A DNA stretch of 61,739 nucleotides from Muribaculaceae bacterium (lineage in GTDB: Bacteria > Bacteroidota > Bacteroidia > Bacteroidales > G3-4614): NCBI GenBank assembly GCA_017546805.1, contig JAFYRT010000061.1, forward strand, positions 1 to 61,739, in the 5' to 3' direction. The notes beneath the pieces were generated by a model that saw nothing but the letters and a program-made list of their open reading frames with translations, searched no databases and was not told the DNA's origin. A program made the translations under genes and the position numbers. Positions 53,904-61,739 of the stretch are shown piece by piece (within the stretch, counting starts at the first letter, position 1; the number at the start of each line of letters is the position of its first letter).

Positions 53904-55829
53904 ATGATAAAGATTAAAGGAATATATCCCCCATTAAAGTTTTTAGCATACACCATATTTAATATACTAATCGCATATATCATTTTTGGTATATGCCGAT
54001 TAGTATTTTTTATTTCAAATATTGAATATTTCCCTAATATTGAAGCCAATAATATTCTTCAAATAATTAAAGGCGGTTTGATATTCGATACAGCCGGTAT
54101 TATATATCTGAATGGTTTATACATTGTATTAATGCTTATTCCTTTACCTTGGAGGAAAACTAAATCATGGCAATGTTTTTCGAAATGGATATTTATAGTA
54201 ATAAATTCAATTGCAATAATTATAAACTTTGCCGATTCAGTATACTTCAAATATACAAACAGAAGAACTACCGCATCTGTATTTTCTGAATTTGGGGAAG
54301 AAGAAAACATTAGTAAAGTAATTGGCAATGAAGTTCTTAATAATTACATTTTGGTAATATTGGGAATACTCTTAATATATGCCATGTATAAGATTTACCG
54401 AAATCCCATAAAGAACGATATTACAAAAAAAGAGAAACAATCAGTTAAGCACATCATTCTATATTACTTAACGTCATTAATTATTTTTGCATCTGTAATT
54501 CCATTATGCATAGCAGGGATAAGAGGAGGATTTGCTCACTCAACACGACCAATTACAATAGGTAATGCTAACCAATATGTTAACCGTCCCATTGAATCAG
54601 CAATAGTATTAAATACTCCATTTTCAATTATAAGGACAATAGGTAAAACTGTATATGAGAACCCCAACTACTTTACAATTGAAGAATTAAATAAGATTTA
54701 CTCCCCTATCCATACTCCATCAAACAATAATTTTAGAAAGCTTAATGTTGTTGTAATTATATTGGAGAGTATTGGTGAAGAGTATATTGAATACGGATAT
54801 GCTCCATTTTTAAAAACCCTTCAAGAAAAAGGCTTGTCGTTCAAATATTCATACAGCAATGGAAGAAAATCCATTGATGGTATGCCTTCTGTACTAAGTA
54901 GTATTCCCATGTTTATCGAACCTTATTTTGTTACTCACTACTCTACCAATGATATTTCGGGTATTGCTGCAGAGCTCAACAAGGTTGGTTACCATACCGC
55001 ATTTTTCCATGGTGCACCAAATGGTTCAATGGGCTTTCAAGCCTTTGCAAAGACAAGTTGCTGGCAAGAGTATTACGGAATGGATGAATACAATAACAAT
55101 AGTGACTTTGACGGAATGTGGGCAATATGGGACGAACCTTTTATGCAATTCTTTGCAAATAAAATGTCAGAATTTAAAGAGCCTTTCGCCACATCGGTTT
55201 TTACAGCTTCGTCACATCATCCATTTAATATTCCTACAGAATATAAAGATATATTTAAAGAGGAAGAGGGACATCCTATTCTTAAGTGCGTAAGATACAC
55301 CGATAATGCATTAAAGAAATTCTTTGAAACTGCCGAGAAACAGGATTGGTATAAGAATACCCTGTTCGTTATTACGGCAGATCATACAAATGCATCGTTA
55401 CATGAAGAGTACTTAACTGACGCAGGACTATTCAGGGTTCCTATTATATTTTATATGCCAAATGAAGATATCAACGGAGACAACAGCAAAGTTGCCCAAC
55501 AAATTGACATAATGCCTACTGTATTAAACTATCTGAACTACCCCAACACATACCTTGCCTTTGGTAAAGATCTTTTAAAGAGTGATAATTACAAAAATTG
55601 GGCTATAAATTATAATAGTGGCATATATCAATTCTTCGACGAAGATTATATGATTCAATTTGACGGTAATAAGCCTATTGCTTTATATAACTTTAAAACA
55701 GACACATTGTTAAAAAATAATTTATTGGGAAATGACCATATGCAAGAATCTGATATGCTTAACAAATGTAAGGCAATTATTCAAGAGTATATAATGCGTA
55801 TGACAACAAATAGTTTAGTGATTGAATAA
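53904..55829 (+). CDS. LTA synthase-family membrane sulfatase-fold transferase
   Basis: A 641-aa protein with five membrane helices in the first 205 residues (about 13-35, 60-80, 93-112, 146-164, 183-203) and a periplasmic alkaline-phosphatase/sulfatase-fold domain. The likely metal site is ILES around E288, the nucleophile in GRKSIDG (S323), and late ligands in TADHTN. The fold is that of LtaS, but Bacteroidota lack lipoteichoic acid, so a phosphoglycerol or phosphoethanolamine transferase acting on glycans or lipid A is more likely. Ends in a strong convergent terminator. Confidence 0.8.
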   Translation: MIKIKGIYPPLKFLAYTIFNILIAYIIFGICRLVFFISNIEYFPNIEANNILQIIKGGLIFDTAGIIYLNGLYIVLMLIPLPWRKTKSWQCFSKWIFIVINSIAIIINFADSVYFKYTNRRTTASVFSEFGEEENISKVIGNEVLNNYILVILGILLIYAMYKIYRNPIKNDITKKEKQSVKHIILYYLTSLIIFASVIPLCIAGIRGGFAHSTRPITIGNANQYVNRPIESAIVLNTPFSIIRTIGKTVYENPNYFTIEELNKIYSPIHTPSNNNFRKLNVVVIILESIGEEYIEYGYAPFLKTLQEKGLSFKYSYSNGRKSIDGMPSVLSSIPMFIEPYFVTHYSTNDISGIAAELNKVGYHTAFFHGAPNGSMGFQAFAKTSCWQEYYGMDEYNNNSDFDGMWAIWDEPFMQFFANKMSEFKEPFATSVFTASSHHPFNIPTEYKDIFKEEEGHPILKCVRYTDNALKKFFETAEKQDWYKNTLFVITADHTNASLHEEYLTDAGLFRVPIIFYMPNEDINGDNSKVAQQIDIMPTVLNYLNYPNTYLAFGKDLLKSDNYKNWAINYNSGIYQFFDEDYMIQFDGNKPIALYNFKTDTLLKNNLLGNDHMQESDMLNKCKAIIQEYIMRMTTNSLVIE

Positions 55830-55843
55830 TGGCTTACTCATAT

Positions 55844-55884
55844 AATTAAACGGCAGATTCTGTAAAGAAATCTGCCGTTTAATT
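55844..55884. terminator. Bidirectional terminator
   Basis: A perfect 16-bp stem (55844-55859 with 55869-55884) containing CGGCAGATT, between convergent genes (LTA-synthase-like, plus; lptB, minus). T-rich on both 3' sides. Confidence 0.85.
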
Positions 55885-55908
55885 ATTTATTTTATATTTG
55901 AATTACCT

Positions 55909-56700
55909 CTATGTGAATTGTTTGCGGTGGAAAATAAAGTTTCTTCCTAAATACTTCTCGCGTACTATTGGGTCTGCAGCCAACTCTTCAGAAGTTCCTT
56001 GGAACAAAATTTTACCCTCAAACAATAGATATGCCCTATCCGTAATACTCAATGTTTCAGGAGCATTGTGGTCAGTTATAAGAATACCGATATTCTTCTC
56101 TTTCAGCTTATATACTATATACTGAATATCCTCAACCGCAATTGGGTCAACTCCTGCAAATGGTTCATCAAGCATTATAAATTTAGGTCCGATTGCCAAA
56201 CAACGTGCAATTTCAGTTCTACGTCTCTCTCCTCCTGATAGTTGATCTCCTAAATTCTTACGAACTTTCTCTAAGCGGAACTCAGCTATCAACTCCTCTA
56301 ATTTCTGGTGCTGTTTCGCTTTATCGGGTTCTGCGATTTGAAGAACTGAATATATATTATCCTCAACACTCATTTTTCGGAACACAGATGCCTCTTGAGC
56401 CAAATATCCGATTCCATGTTGCGCTCTTTTATATACAGGAAACTTGGTTATCTCCAAATCATTCAAGAATATCTTCCCCTCATTTGGCGTTACCAATCCC
56501 GTGGTCATATAAAATGTTGTGGTTTTACCTGCACCATTTGGTCCCAACAAACCAACAATTTCTCCCTGTTTTACGTTAATAGAGACATGATTTGCCACTA
56601 CCCTCTGTCCATATTTCTTTACCAAGCCTTCGGTACGCAGTACCATCATATCGTCGGTATATGCTATCTGTTGTTCGTTATTATTTTCGATTTGAGACAT
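55909..56700 (-). CDS. lptB: Lipopolysaccharide export ATPase LptB
   Basis: Cytoplasmic ABC ATPase that powers LPS extraction with LptFG. The 263-aa protein has Walker [10 protein letters not shown], signature LSGGERRR, Walker [13 protein letters not shown] and the switch His in ITDHN. The FYMTTGLV segment after Walker A and the [17 protein letters not shown]-loop region are LptB-like. A second possible start (MMVLRTEG) lies 17 residues in. Monocistronic; other lpt genes are not in the window. Divergent from mlaE. Confidence 0.92.
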   Translation of the reverse strand: MSQIENNNEQQIAYTDDMMVLRTEGLVKKYGQRVVANHVSINVKQGEIVGLLGPNGAGKTTTFYMTTGLVTPNEGKIFLNDLEITKFPVYKRAQHGIGYLAQEASVFRKMSVEDNIYSVLQIAEPDKAKQHQKLEELIAEFRLEKVRKNLGDQLSGGERRRTEIARCLAIGPKFIMLDEPFAGVDPIAVEDIQYIVYKLKEKNIGILITDHNAPETLSITDRAYLLFEGKILFQGTSEELAADPIVREKYLGRNFIFHRKQFT

Positions 56701-56822
56701 CTTATCTTGATTTATTATGCGAAATTAAACAAATTTGAATTATTACGAAATAATATCTGTTATAAATATTCTAAAAAGTAGATATATATTAACTTTATCT
56801 ACCATAGTTGCAATATTTTTTA

Positions 56823-56830
56823 TAATTTTG
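56823..56830 (+). promoter_or_regulatory. mlaE-mlaF promoter, -7 box
   Basis: TAATTTTG fits TAnnTTTG, 28 bases before the mlaE start. No good -33 box at normal spacing. Confidence 0.4.
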
Positions 56831-56857
56831 CCAACGTATTTTTGAAGATTATATATA

Positions 56858-57619
56858 ATGAAACTTCTCAACATTTTTATTTTCAACAATCTTGCCAAAT
56901 TCGGACGATACATTATGCTCCTTGGTAAGGTTTTTACCACGCCGGATAAATGGAAAGTTTTTTTCAGAAGATATATCGACGAGGTTTATAAACTTGGTTT
57001 TGATTCTATTGCTATTGTTTTTACAATTTCTATTTTTATAGGTGCTGTTATTTCAATTCAAACACAAAAAAACATAACCTCGCCTTTTATACCCTCATAC
57101 ACTATTGGTATGTTAACACGAGAAACCATATTATTGGAGTTCTCTTCTACTATTATGGCTCTTATTCTTGCAGGTAAGGTTGGTTCAAGCATATCTTCTG
57201 AGATTGGGACAATGAGGGTAACAGAGCAAATAGATGCTCTTGAGATTATGGGAGTAAACTCTGCAAACTTCTTGATATTGCCAAAGATTACAGCATTGGT
57301 AACATTTATCCCATTTTTGGTTATCATTAGTATGACAACAGGTATTATAGGTGGATATTTGGTGGGACAATTTACCGATTTATTTACTCCTGCAAAATAT
57401 GTGTATGGTCTGCAGGCGTACTTTATAGAATTTTACGTATGGTACTCTATAATAAAATCAATATTCTTTGCATTTATTATATCTTCCGTAGCATCGTTTT
57501 ATGGATATACGGTTAAAGGTGGTGCAACAGAAGTTGGTAAAGCAAGTACTGACGCTGTTGTTGTGAGCAGTGTGACTATTCTTTTATTAGATGTTTTACT
57601 TACTAAAATCTTATTATAA
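56858..57619 (+). CDS. mlaE: MlaE-family ABC transporter permease
   Basis: A 253-aa permease of phospholipid transport between the outer and inner membrane. The family signature is seen in GKVGSSISSEIGTMRVTEQIDALEIMGVN, read here in parts: GKVGSSIS, EIGTMRVTEQ, DALEIMG. About five membrane helices. Shares one base with mlaF (57619), which is a typical coupling. No MlaD (MCE) gene follows, unlike in E. coli, so that subunit must be elsewhere. Confidence 0.9.
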   Translation: MKLLNIFIFNNLAKFGRYIMLLGKVFTTPDKWKVFFRRYIDEVYKLGFDSIAIVFTISIFIGAVISIQTQKNITSPFIPSYTIGMLTRETILLEFSSTIMALILAGKVGSSISSEIGTMRVTEQIDALEIMGVNSANFLILPKITALVTFIPFLVIISMTTGIIGGYLVGQFTDLFTPAKYVYGLQAYFIEFYVWYSIIKSIFFAFIISSVASFYGYTVKGGATEVGKASTDAVVVSSVTILLLDVLLTKILL

Positions 57620-58383
57620 TGATTGAAGTTAAAAATATTATAAAATCTTTTGAAGGGAAGAGAATTCTGCACGATATATCAACCACATTCTATGCCGGCA
57701 AAACCAATCTTATAATAGGACAAAGTGGTTCTGGAAAAACTGTACTAATGAAATCTATTGTAGGATTGTTACGCCCCGATAGCGGAGAAATCCTATATGA
57801 CGGAAGAGACTTTTTAAAATACAAGCCCAATGAACTAAAAGGATTAAGAGCAGAGATTGGTATGCTATTTCAAGGGTCTGCCTTATTCGACTCTATGACC
57901 GTTATTGAAAATGTAATGTTTCCACTATTAATGTTTACCGACCAAAGCTATGCAGAACGCAGAAAAAGAGCTGAGTTTTGCCTTGAAAGGGTAAACCTTA
58001 AGGGTGCACACAATTTATTGCCATCAGAGTTGAGTGGAGGTATGCAAAAACGTGCTGCTATTGCAAGAGCAATTGCACTTAATCCTAAATATTTGTTTTG
58101 CGACGAACCAAACTCCGGTATCGACCCCAAAACATCATTAGTAATTGACAAACTTATTAATGACATTACCCACGAATATAACATAACAACAATCATAAAC
58201 ACTCATGATATGAACTCTGTTATGGGTATTGGAGAAAATATTATATTCTTAAATAAGGGTCATTTAAGCTGGAAAGGCACAAAAGAAGAAATTTTTGCAT
58301 CAACAGACGAAGCTTTTAACGAATTTGTATTTGCTTCGGACATGATGCAAGAGGTAAAATCATATGTAAATAAACAAAAATAA
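57619..58383 (+). CDS. mlaF: MlaF-type ABC transporter ATP-binding protein
   Basis: ATPase partner of MlaE (254 aa). Walker A GQSGSGKT, Q-loop MLFQGSALFDSMTV (the Mla-type GALFDS pattern), signature LSGGMQKRAAIARA, Walker B LFCDEPNSGIDP and switch His THD. Translation overlaps mlaE by one base. Likely moves phospholipid across the periplasm with an MCE protein encoded elsewhere. Confidence 0.92.
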   Translation: MIEVKNIIKSFEGKRILHDISTTFYAGKTNLIIGQSGSGKTVLMKSIVGLLRPDSGEILYDGRDFLKYKPNELKGLRAEIGMLFQGSALFDSMTVIENVMFPLLMFTDQSYAERRKRAEFCLERVNLKGAHNLLPSELSGGMQKRAAIARAIALNPKYLFCDEPNSGIDPKTSLVIDKLINDITHEYNITTIINTHDMNSVMGIGENIIFLNKGHLSWKGTKEEIFASTDEAFNEFVFASDMMQEVKSYVNKQK

Positions 58384-58468
58384 TATTGACAATATATTAT
58401 ATATCAACTATTTGAAAAGAGAAGTAAAAAGATTTGTATTTTTTAAATCAAATATTCTTCAATTTATA

Positions 58469-58499
58469 TTTGTTTAGACAATTTTTTTTACTATCTTTG
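58469..58499 (+). promoter_or_regulatory. tRNA-Cys promoter
   Basis: TTTG (58469-58472) and TATCTTTG (58492-58499), 19 bases apart: full consensus, 25 bases before the tRNA. Confidence 0.8.
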
Positions 58500-58524
58500 C
58501 ACTGCCTTTAAGAAAAAAGGATTT

Positions 58525-58595
58525 GGTTCCTTGGCCGAGCGGTTAGGCACCGGTCTGCAAAACCGTTTACAGCAGTTCGAATCTGCTAGGAACCT
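58525..58595 (+). tRNA. tRNA-Cys (anticodon GCA)
   Basis: 71 nt. Perfect 7-bp acceptor stem GGTTCCT/AGGAACC with U73, anticodon loop CTGCAAA (GCA), T-arm GCAGTTCGAATCTGC. CCA is not encoded. Short D-arm as usual for tRNA-Cys. Confidence 0.95.
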
Positions 58596-58596
58596 C

Positions 58597-58632
58597 AAAA
58601 AAAGTTCTGATTTTAAAATCAGAACTTTTTTT
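58597..58632. terminator. Bidirectional terminator (tRNA-Cys and TPR gene)
   Basis: A perfect 36-base palindrome (58597-58614 with 58615-58632) whose core is GTTCTGATTTT/AAAATCAGAAC, with A and T runs at the ends. Serves tRNA-Cys (plus) and the TPR gene (minus). Confidence 0.85.
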
Positions 58633-58645
58633 ATTTATATACTAT

Positions 58646-59497
58646 TTACTTTAATCGCTTCTTCTTTGATTCTAAGCGCAACTCCGATAATATCTTGTCT
58701 GCAACCTCTTTTGAAAACCCTAATTCCACAGCTTTATCAAAGTCTCTTTCTGCAGACTCCCTCTCAAATTGAGCCCACCCCACTTTGGCACGTAATATAT
58801 ACAGAAGAGGATCTTTATCGTTAATCTCATACGCCTTTTTTATATCCTCGCGAGCCTTTACCATTTTACCCAAATAAAAATAAGCCTCAGCTCTTCCGAA
58901 GTACGTATCAAAATCCTTAGAATCCAATTTTATTATCTTTGAATATATGTTTACAGCCTCATCATAGTAATTGCGATATTTCATTAATGACGCAAAACCC
59001 ATATAAGCATTACGACTTTCGGGATTTATCTTTAAAAGTGCTTCAAAATCATAACGAGCCGAAAGCGTATCTTGCTTCTGTAAATATATCAATCCTCTTC
59101 TATACAAAGCATCCTCTTCCTTTGAGTCTAATGCTACAACTTGAGAATAGTCGGCAATTGCTCTATCTAAACTATCAATTGAGGCATATAATGAAGCTCT
59201 GTTTTTCAATATGGTTACAGAACGCGGAGTTATCATCAATGCATTAGTATATGATTTTATAGCACTCTCGCTTTTACCCATGTACCTTTGTATTGTTCCC
59301 AAATTAGATAACAATAACGAATTTTGAGCATTTGCTGGTTCCGCTTTTAAAGCTTTTATAATATTATCTTCAGCACAAGCCCATTCTTCGTTTTCGATAC
59401 ACTCAAACGATTTCTCTACTAATTTGTTATACTCTTGCGAAAAGAGTACATGGCTACACAAACCCAGTACTGTAATTATTAGTATTATTCTTTTCAT
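58646..59497 (-). CDS. Exported TPR-repeat protein
   Basis: A 283-aa protein with a signal peptide (ends near LFSQ, residue 21) and about six to seven TPR repeats along the rest (for example SLYASIDSLDRAIADYSQVV and ALYRRGLIYLQKQDTLSARY). Probably periplasmic. There are no enzymatic motifs. It is a single gene with no linked partner, so the function is not known. Confidence 0.75.
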   Translation of the reverse strand: MKRIILIITVLGLCSHVLFSQEYNKLVEKSFECIENEEWACAEDNIIKALKAEPANAQNSLLLSNLGTIQRYMGKSESAIKSYTNALMITPRSVTILKNRASLYASIDSLDRAIADYSQVVALDSKEEDALYRRGLIYLQKQDTLSARYDFEALLKINPESRNAYMGFASLMKYRNYYDEAVNIYSKIIKLDSKDFDTYFGRAEAYFYLGKMVKAREDIKKAYEINDKDPLLYILRAKVGWAQFERESAERDFDKAVELGFSKEVADKILSELRLESKKKRLK

Positions 59498-59637
59498 TTC
59501 AAACGCTAAAATATATAATTTAATTGAGTCATAAAATTATTTATTAAATTTTATGGGTTAAAAATTATTTTTTAGAATAAGTTTTTATATCTTTACAAAT
59601 TGCTAATAGTATACTTTAAACAGATAGCATATATCTA

Positions 59638-59698
59638 AGGTCTATTAATATTGGCTCATAAGCCATTGACCTATACTATATATATTCCCATTTATGGG
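59638..59698 (+). promoter_or_regulatory. Hairpins in the recJ leader
   Basis: AGGTC/GACCT (59638-59642 with 59668-59672) encloses GGCT/AGCC (59653-59656 with 59661-59664); CCCAT/ATGGG follows at 59687-59698. A near-consensus -7 box TATCTTTA at 59588-59595 would give a leader of about 170 bases. Function not known. Confidence 0.3.
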
Positions 59699-59708
59699 AG
59701 CAGATACG

Positions 59709-59756
59709 ATGATGAAATTGCAAAATTTTATCTCCGGAGAGAAAAAAAATAAATAA
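59709..59756 (+). CDS. Possible small ORF upstream of recJ (MMKLQNFISGEKKNK)
   Basis: A 15-codon frame ending in TAA, 12 bases before the recJ start, downstream of two hairpins in a long leader. No amino-acid bias that would point to attenuation. It may be a real small peptide, a translation-coupling leader or chance; I rate it low. Confidence 0.2.
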   Translation: MMKLQNFISGEKKNK

Positions 59757-59768
59757 AAATATACATAA

Positions 59769-61520
59769 ATGACAAGTAAATGGAATTACTTACCTCTTAC
59801 AGAACAACAACAGCAAATAAAAGAGAGCCTGATAAAGGAGTTGGGCTTATCTCGTGTTATTTGCGAATTATTGGCTCTCCGGGGGGTAAAAAATGCAGAA
59901 GAGGCTCAAAAGTTCTTTTCTCCACAATTATCTGACCTTCATGATCCGTTCCTAATGGATGGCATGAGCGAAGCCGTGGAGAGATTGAATTTTGCTATTG
60001 GCCAAAAGGAAAAGATTTTAGTTTACGGTGATTATGATGTGGATGGCACAACTGCCGTAGCCTTGGTTTATAAATACCTTAAACCATACTGTTTTAACAT
60101 TGAATACTATATTCCTGACAGATACGAAGAGGGATACGGAATTTCGATGAAAAGCATTGATTATGCATATGAGAATGGTGTAAAGTTAATTATAACTTTG
60201 GATTGCGGCATTAAAGCTATTGACAAGGTTGCGTATGCAAAAAGCAAAGGAATTGATTTTATCATATGTGACCACCACGTTCCGGATAATAAACTACCTG
60301 ATGCAGTAGCTATATTGAATCCCAAATTAGAAAATTCGAACTATCCGTTTTCTGAACTATCTGGATGTGGCGTAGGTTTTAAATTTATGCAGGGTTTTGC
60401 AAAAGACAATGGCATAGATGAATCATCGCTATACCCTCTGCTCGATTTTGTGGCATTGAGTATTGCCTCTGATATTGTTCCCATAACAGGAGAAAACAGA
60501 ATCCTTGCATACCACGGTCTAAAAAGATTGAACGAAAAACCAAGCCATGGATTAAAAGGCATTATAAATATTTGCGGATTACAAAACAAACAGATAAATA
60601 CGGCTGATATTGTATTCAAGATAGGTCCAAGAATTAACGCTTCGGGACGCATGGAACAAGGCAAAGAGGCCGTAGATCTTCTTTTGTCTACCGATTTTGA
60701 AGGTGCTAAAGAACGCAGTAAAAATATAAACCAATATAACGAGGAGAGAAAAGCTCTTGATAAAACCATTACCGAGGAGGCTAATGAAATCCTCTCTAAA
60801 ATGGAAGATTTGGACAAATACAAATCTATCGTTATATATAATCGCACATGGAAGCGTGGAATTATCGGTATTGTAGCTTCAAGACTGACTGAACTATACT
60901 ACAAACCTGCTGTTGTGCTTGCATACTCAAACGGAATAGTAACAGGTTCGGCTCGTTCTGTTCAAGGTTTTGACATATACAAAGCTATTGAATCGTGCAG
61001 AGATTTATTAGAGAGTTTTGGAGGACATACCTATGCTGCCGGACTTTCTCTTAAAGAGGAGAAAATACCTATGTTTGTAGAGCGTTTCGAAAATTATGTA
61101 AAAGAGAATATAGAAAAGAAACAAACAGTTCCTCAAATTGACATTGATGCGGTTCTTTCGTTTAAAGACATTACTCTTGACTTGCATAAGCAACTTATGG
61201 AGCTTGCTCCTTTTGGACCCGGCAATACAAAGCCTATTTTCGCAACTCACAATGTAAGAGATTATCAAGACAGCAAATTGGTTGGTAAAGATGGCAAACA
61301 TATTAAATTAGAGATGATAGACGATAGTTCTGCCAACATATTAAATGGAATAGCATTTGACCAAAAAGAGCATTTTGACCATATCAAAACCAATAAACCT
61401 TTTGACATATGCTATACATTAGAAGAGATGAAATACAACCTTAAAGGCTATGGTATAGGCTCTATAAGAAATCAACTTCAATTAGCTGTCAAAGATATTA
61501 ACTCCGAGAAATATCAATAA
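59769..61520 (+). CDS. recJ: Single-stranded-DNA exonuclease RecJ
   Basis: 5'-3' ssDNA exonuclease of recombination and mismatch repair. The 583-aa protein has the DHH motifs: VYGDYDVDGTTAV (motif I, metal Asp residues), LDCGIK (motif II), ICDHHVPD (DHH motif), then ISA-type segments, DHHA1 (GSARSVQGFD, GGHTYAAGL) and a C-terminal OB-like domain. Normal length. In many Bacteroidota recQ is nearby; here the gene is followed at once by a terminator and an IS. Confidence 0.95.
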   Translation: MTSKWNYLPLTEQQQQIKESLIKELGLSRVICELLALRGVKNAEEAQKFFSPQLSDLHDPFLMDGMSEAVERLNFAIGQKEKILVYGDYDVDGTTAVALVYKYLKPYCFNIEYYIPDRYEEGYGISMKSIDYAYENGVKLIITLDCGIKAIDKVAYAKSKGIDFIICDHHVPDNKLPDAVAILNPKLENSNYPFSELSGCGVGFKFMQGFAKDNGIDESSLYPLLDFVALSIASDIVPITGENRILAYHGLKRLNEKPSHGLKGIINICGLQNKQINTADIVFKIGPRINASGRMEQGKEAVDLLLSTDFEGAKERSKNINQYNEERKALDKTITEEANEILSKMEDLDKYKSIVIYNRTWKRGIIGIVASRLTELYYKPAVVLAYSNGIVTGSARSVQGFDIYKAIESCRDLLESFGGHTYAAGLSLKEEKIPMFVERFENYVKENIEKKQTVPQIDIDAVLSFKDITLDLHKQLMELAPFGPGNTKPIFATHNVRDYQDSKLVGKDGKHIKLEMIDDSSANILNGIAFDQKEHFDHIKTNKPFDICYTLEEMKYNLKGYGIGSIRNQLQLAVKDINSEKYQ

Positions 61521-61531
61521 ACATATTTAAC

Positions 61532-61569
61532 AAAAAAAAATAGTTTGGGGCTCCAAACTATTTTTTTTT
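61532..61569 (+). terminator. recJ terminator
   Basis: A 17-bp stem (61532-61548 with 61553-61569) including TAGTTTGG/CCAAACTA, with A and T runs that let it act in both directions. Confidence 0.85.
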
Positions 61570-61602
61570 GCATTTAAATAAGTATAATACATCTATTATT
61601 TT

Positions 61603-61621
61603 TTATTGGTGTCCGATAAAA
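61603..61621 (+). repeat. IS terminal inverted repeat, left end
   Basis: TTATTGGTGTCCGATAAAA, 18 of 19 bases identical to the reverse complement of 122-140. Marks the start of an IS that runs off the window. Confidence 0.6.
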
Positions 61622-61714
61622 CTTTTTTGAGAGAATAAAAAATTAGGACTGGTTCCATATTGCAGGAATCAGTCCTTTTAGGTTATTTTTGTTTTTGCTC
61701 CAACATGTATAACC

Positions 61715-61739
61715 ATGAGTAAAAGTACACATTTTATCG
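61715..61739 (+). CDS. IS transposase, N-terminal fragment (truncated by window end)
   Basis: ATG at 61715 gives MSKSTHFI and stays open to the window end. An upstream ATG at 61705 stops after five codons and is rejected. The start, together with the upstream terminal repeat, suggests an IS4-type DDE transposase, but eight codons are not proof. Confidence 0.45.

Larger units (their letters stand above)
61603..61739 (+). mobile_element. Left end of an insertion sequence (IS4-like?), cut by the window
   Basis: Terminal repeat at 61603-61621, a 12-bp hairpin AGGACTG.../...CAGTCCT at 61645-61676, then the start of a coding frame at 61715. The hairpin before the transposase resembles structures that IS elements use to block read-through expression. 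The MSKSTHF-type protein start resembles IS4-family transposases of Bacteroidota with a DUF4372 N-terminus, by recollection. Confidence 0.6.

Noticed and set aside
217..61520. Composite transposon or genomic island bounded by two IS ends
   Set aside because: The interior holds core housekeeping genes with uniform base use. The IS ends are more simply two copies where an assembly stopped.
1..61739. CRISPR arrays, rRNA genes, RNase P RNA, SRP RNA
   Set aside because: No regularly spaced repeats, no rRNA-like sequence, and no GAGGAAAGTC-type RNase P or SRP signature was found on either strand by eye.

Overview
The window is a stretch of chromosome from a low-GC member of the Bacteroidota, most likely order Bacteroidales. 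I infer this from several independent signs: a complete Bat (aerotolerance) operon in the order moxR-DUF58-(membrane protein)-batA-B-C-D-E; a Rho factor with a long disordered N-terminal insertion; a class IB dihydroorotate dehydrogenase pair; a bifunctional hisB; DUF4834, LolA-like and Calycin-like small proteins; a tmRNA tag reading GENNYALAA; and repeated promoters of the form TTTG-N19/20-TAnnTTTG. Almost all genes are core housekeeping genes with uniform AT-rich codon use. There is no phage, CRISPR array or defence island. Genus and species cannot be read from the sequence.

Layout. 1-140 is the outer end of an insertion sequence. 217-4691 is a his operon (hisG-D-C-B, minus strand) led by a 15-codon His-rich leader peptide and a complete-looking attenuator. 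4835-6601 is phospholipid synthesis (psd, pssA, DUF4834). 6871-12201 (plus) holds a pseudouridine synthase, pheT, a YebC-type factor and a BASS-family transporter. 12270-12666 is ssrA (tmRNA). 12863-14544 is pyrK-pyrD. An XRE regulator with a well-formed promoter and helically phased half-sites follows, then an 870-base AT-rich gap that carries a candidate structured ncRNA. holA and a divergent HsdR_N-like nuclease-fold gene come next, then aspS-nif3-zinc ribbon and tRNA-Pro. 21655-31686 runs from a lipoprotein gene to a PAP2 phosphatase and the whole bat operon. 31805-33239 encodes two HU-family proteins, one of them fused to a membrane segment and a LysM domain. Then come rho and a glnS-TPR-lipoprotein-murB-MBL cluster (35504-41360).

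The right third is mainly on the plus strand: mutS2, a small membrane protein, dxs, trkA-trkH, and ftsK-lolA-trxB-crp-LTA-synthase-like. lptB (minus) diverges from mlaE-mlaF. tRNA-Cys, a TPR protein and recJ follow. From 61603 the window enters the start of another IS copy whose transposase begins at 61715. The two window ends share an 18-of-19-base inverted terminal repeat, so the sequence probably stops where an assembler met a repeated IS.

The most interesting signals are regulatory or architectural: the his attenuator, the HU-transmembrane-LysM protein (a possible chromosome-to-wall tether), the phased operator at the XRE promoter, the candidate ncRNA at about 15719-15880, the hairpins in the rho leader, and a small upstream ORF with hairpins before recJ.
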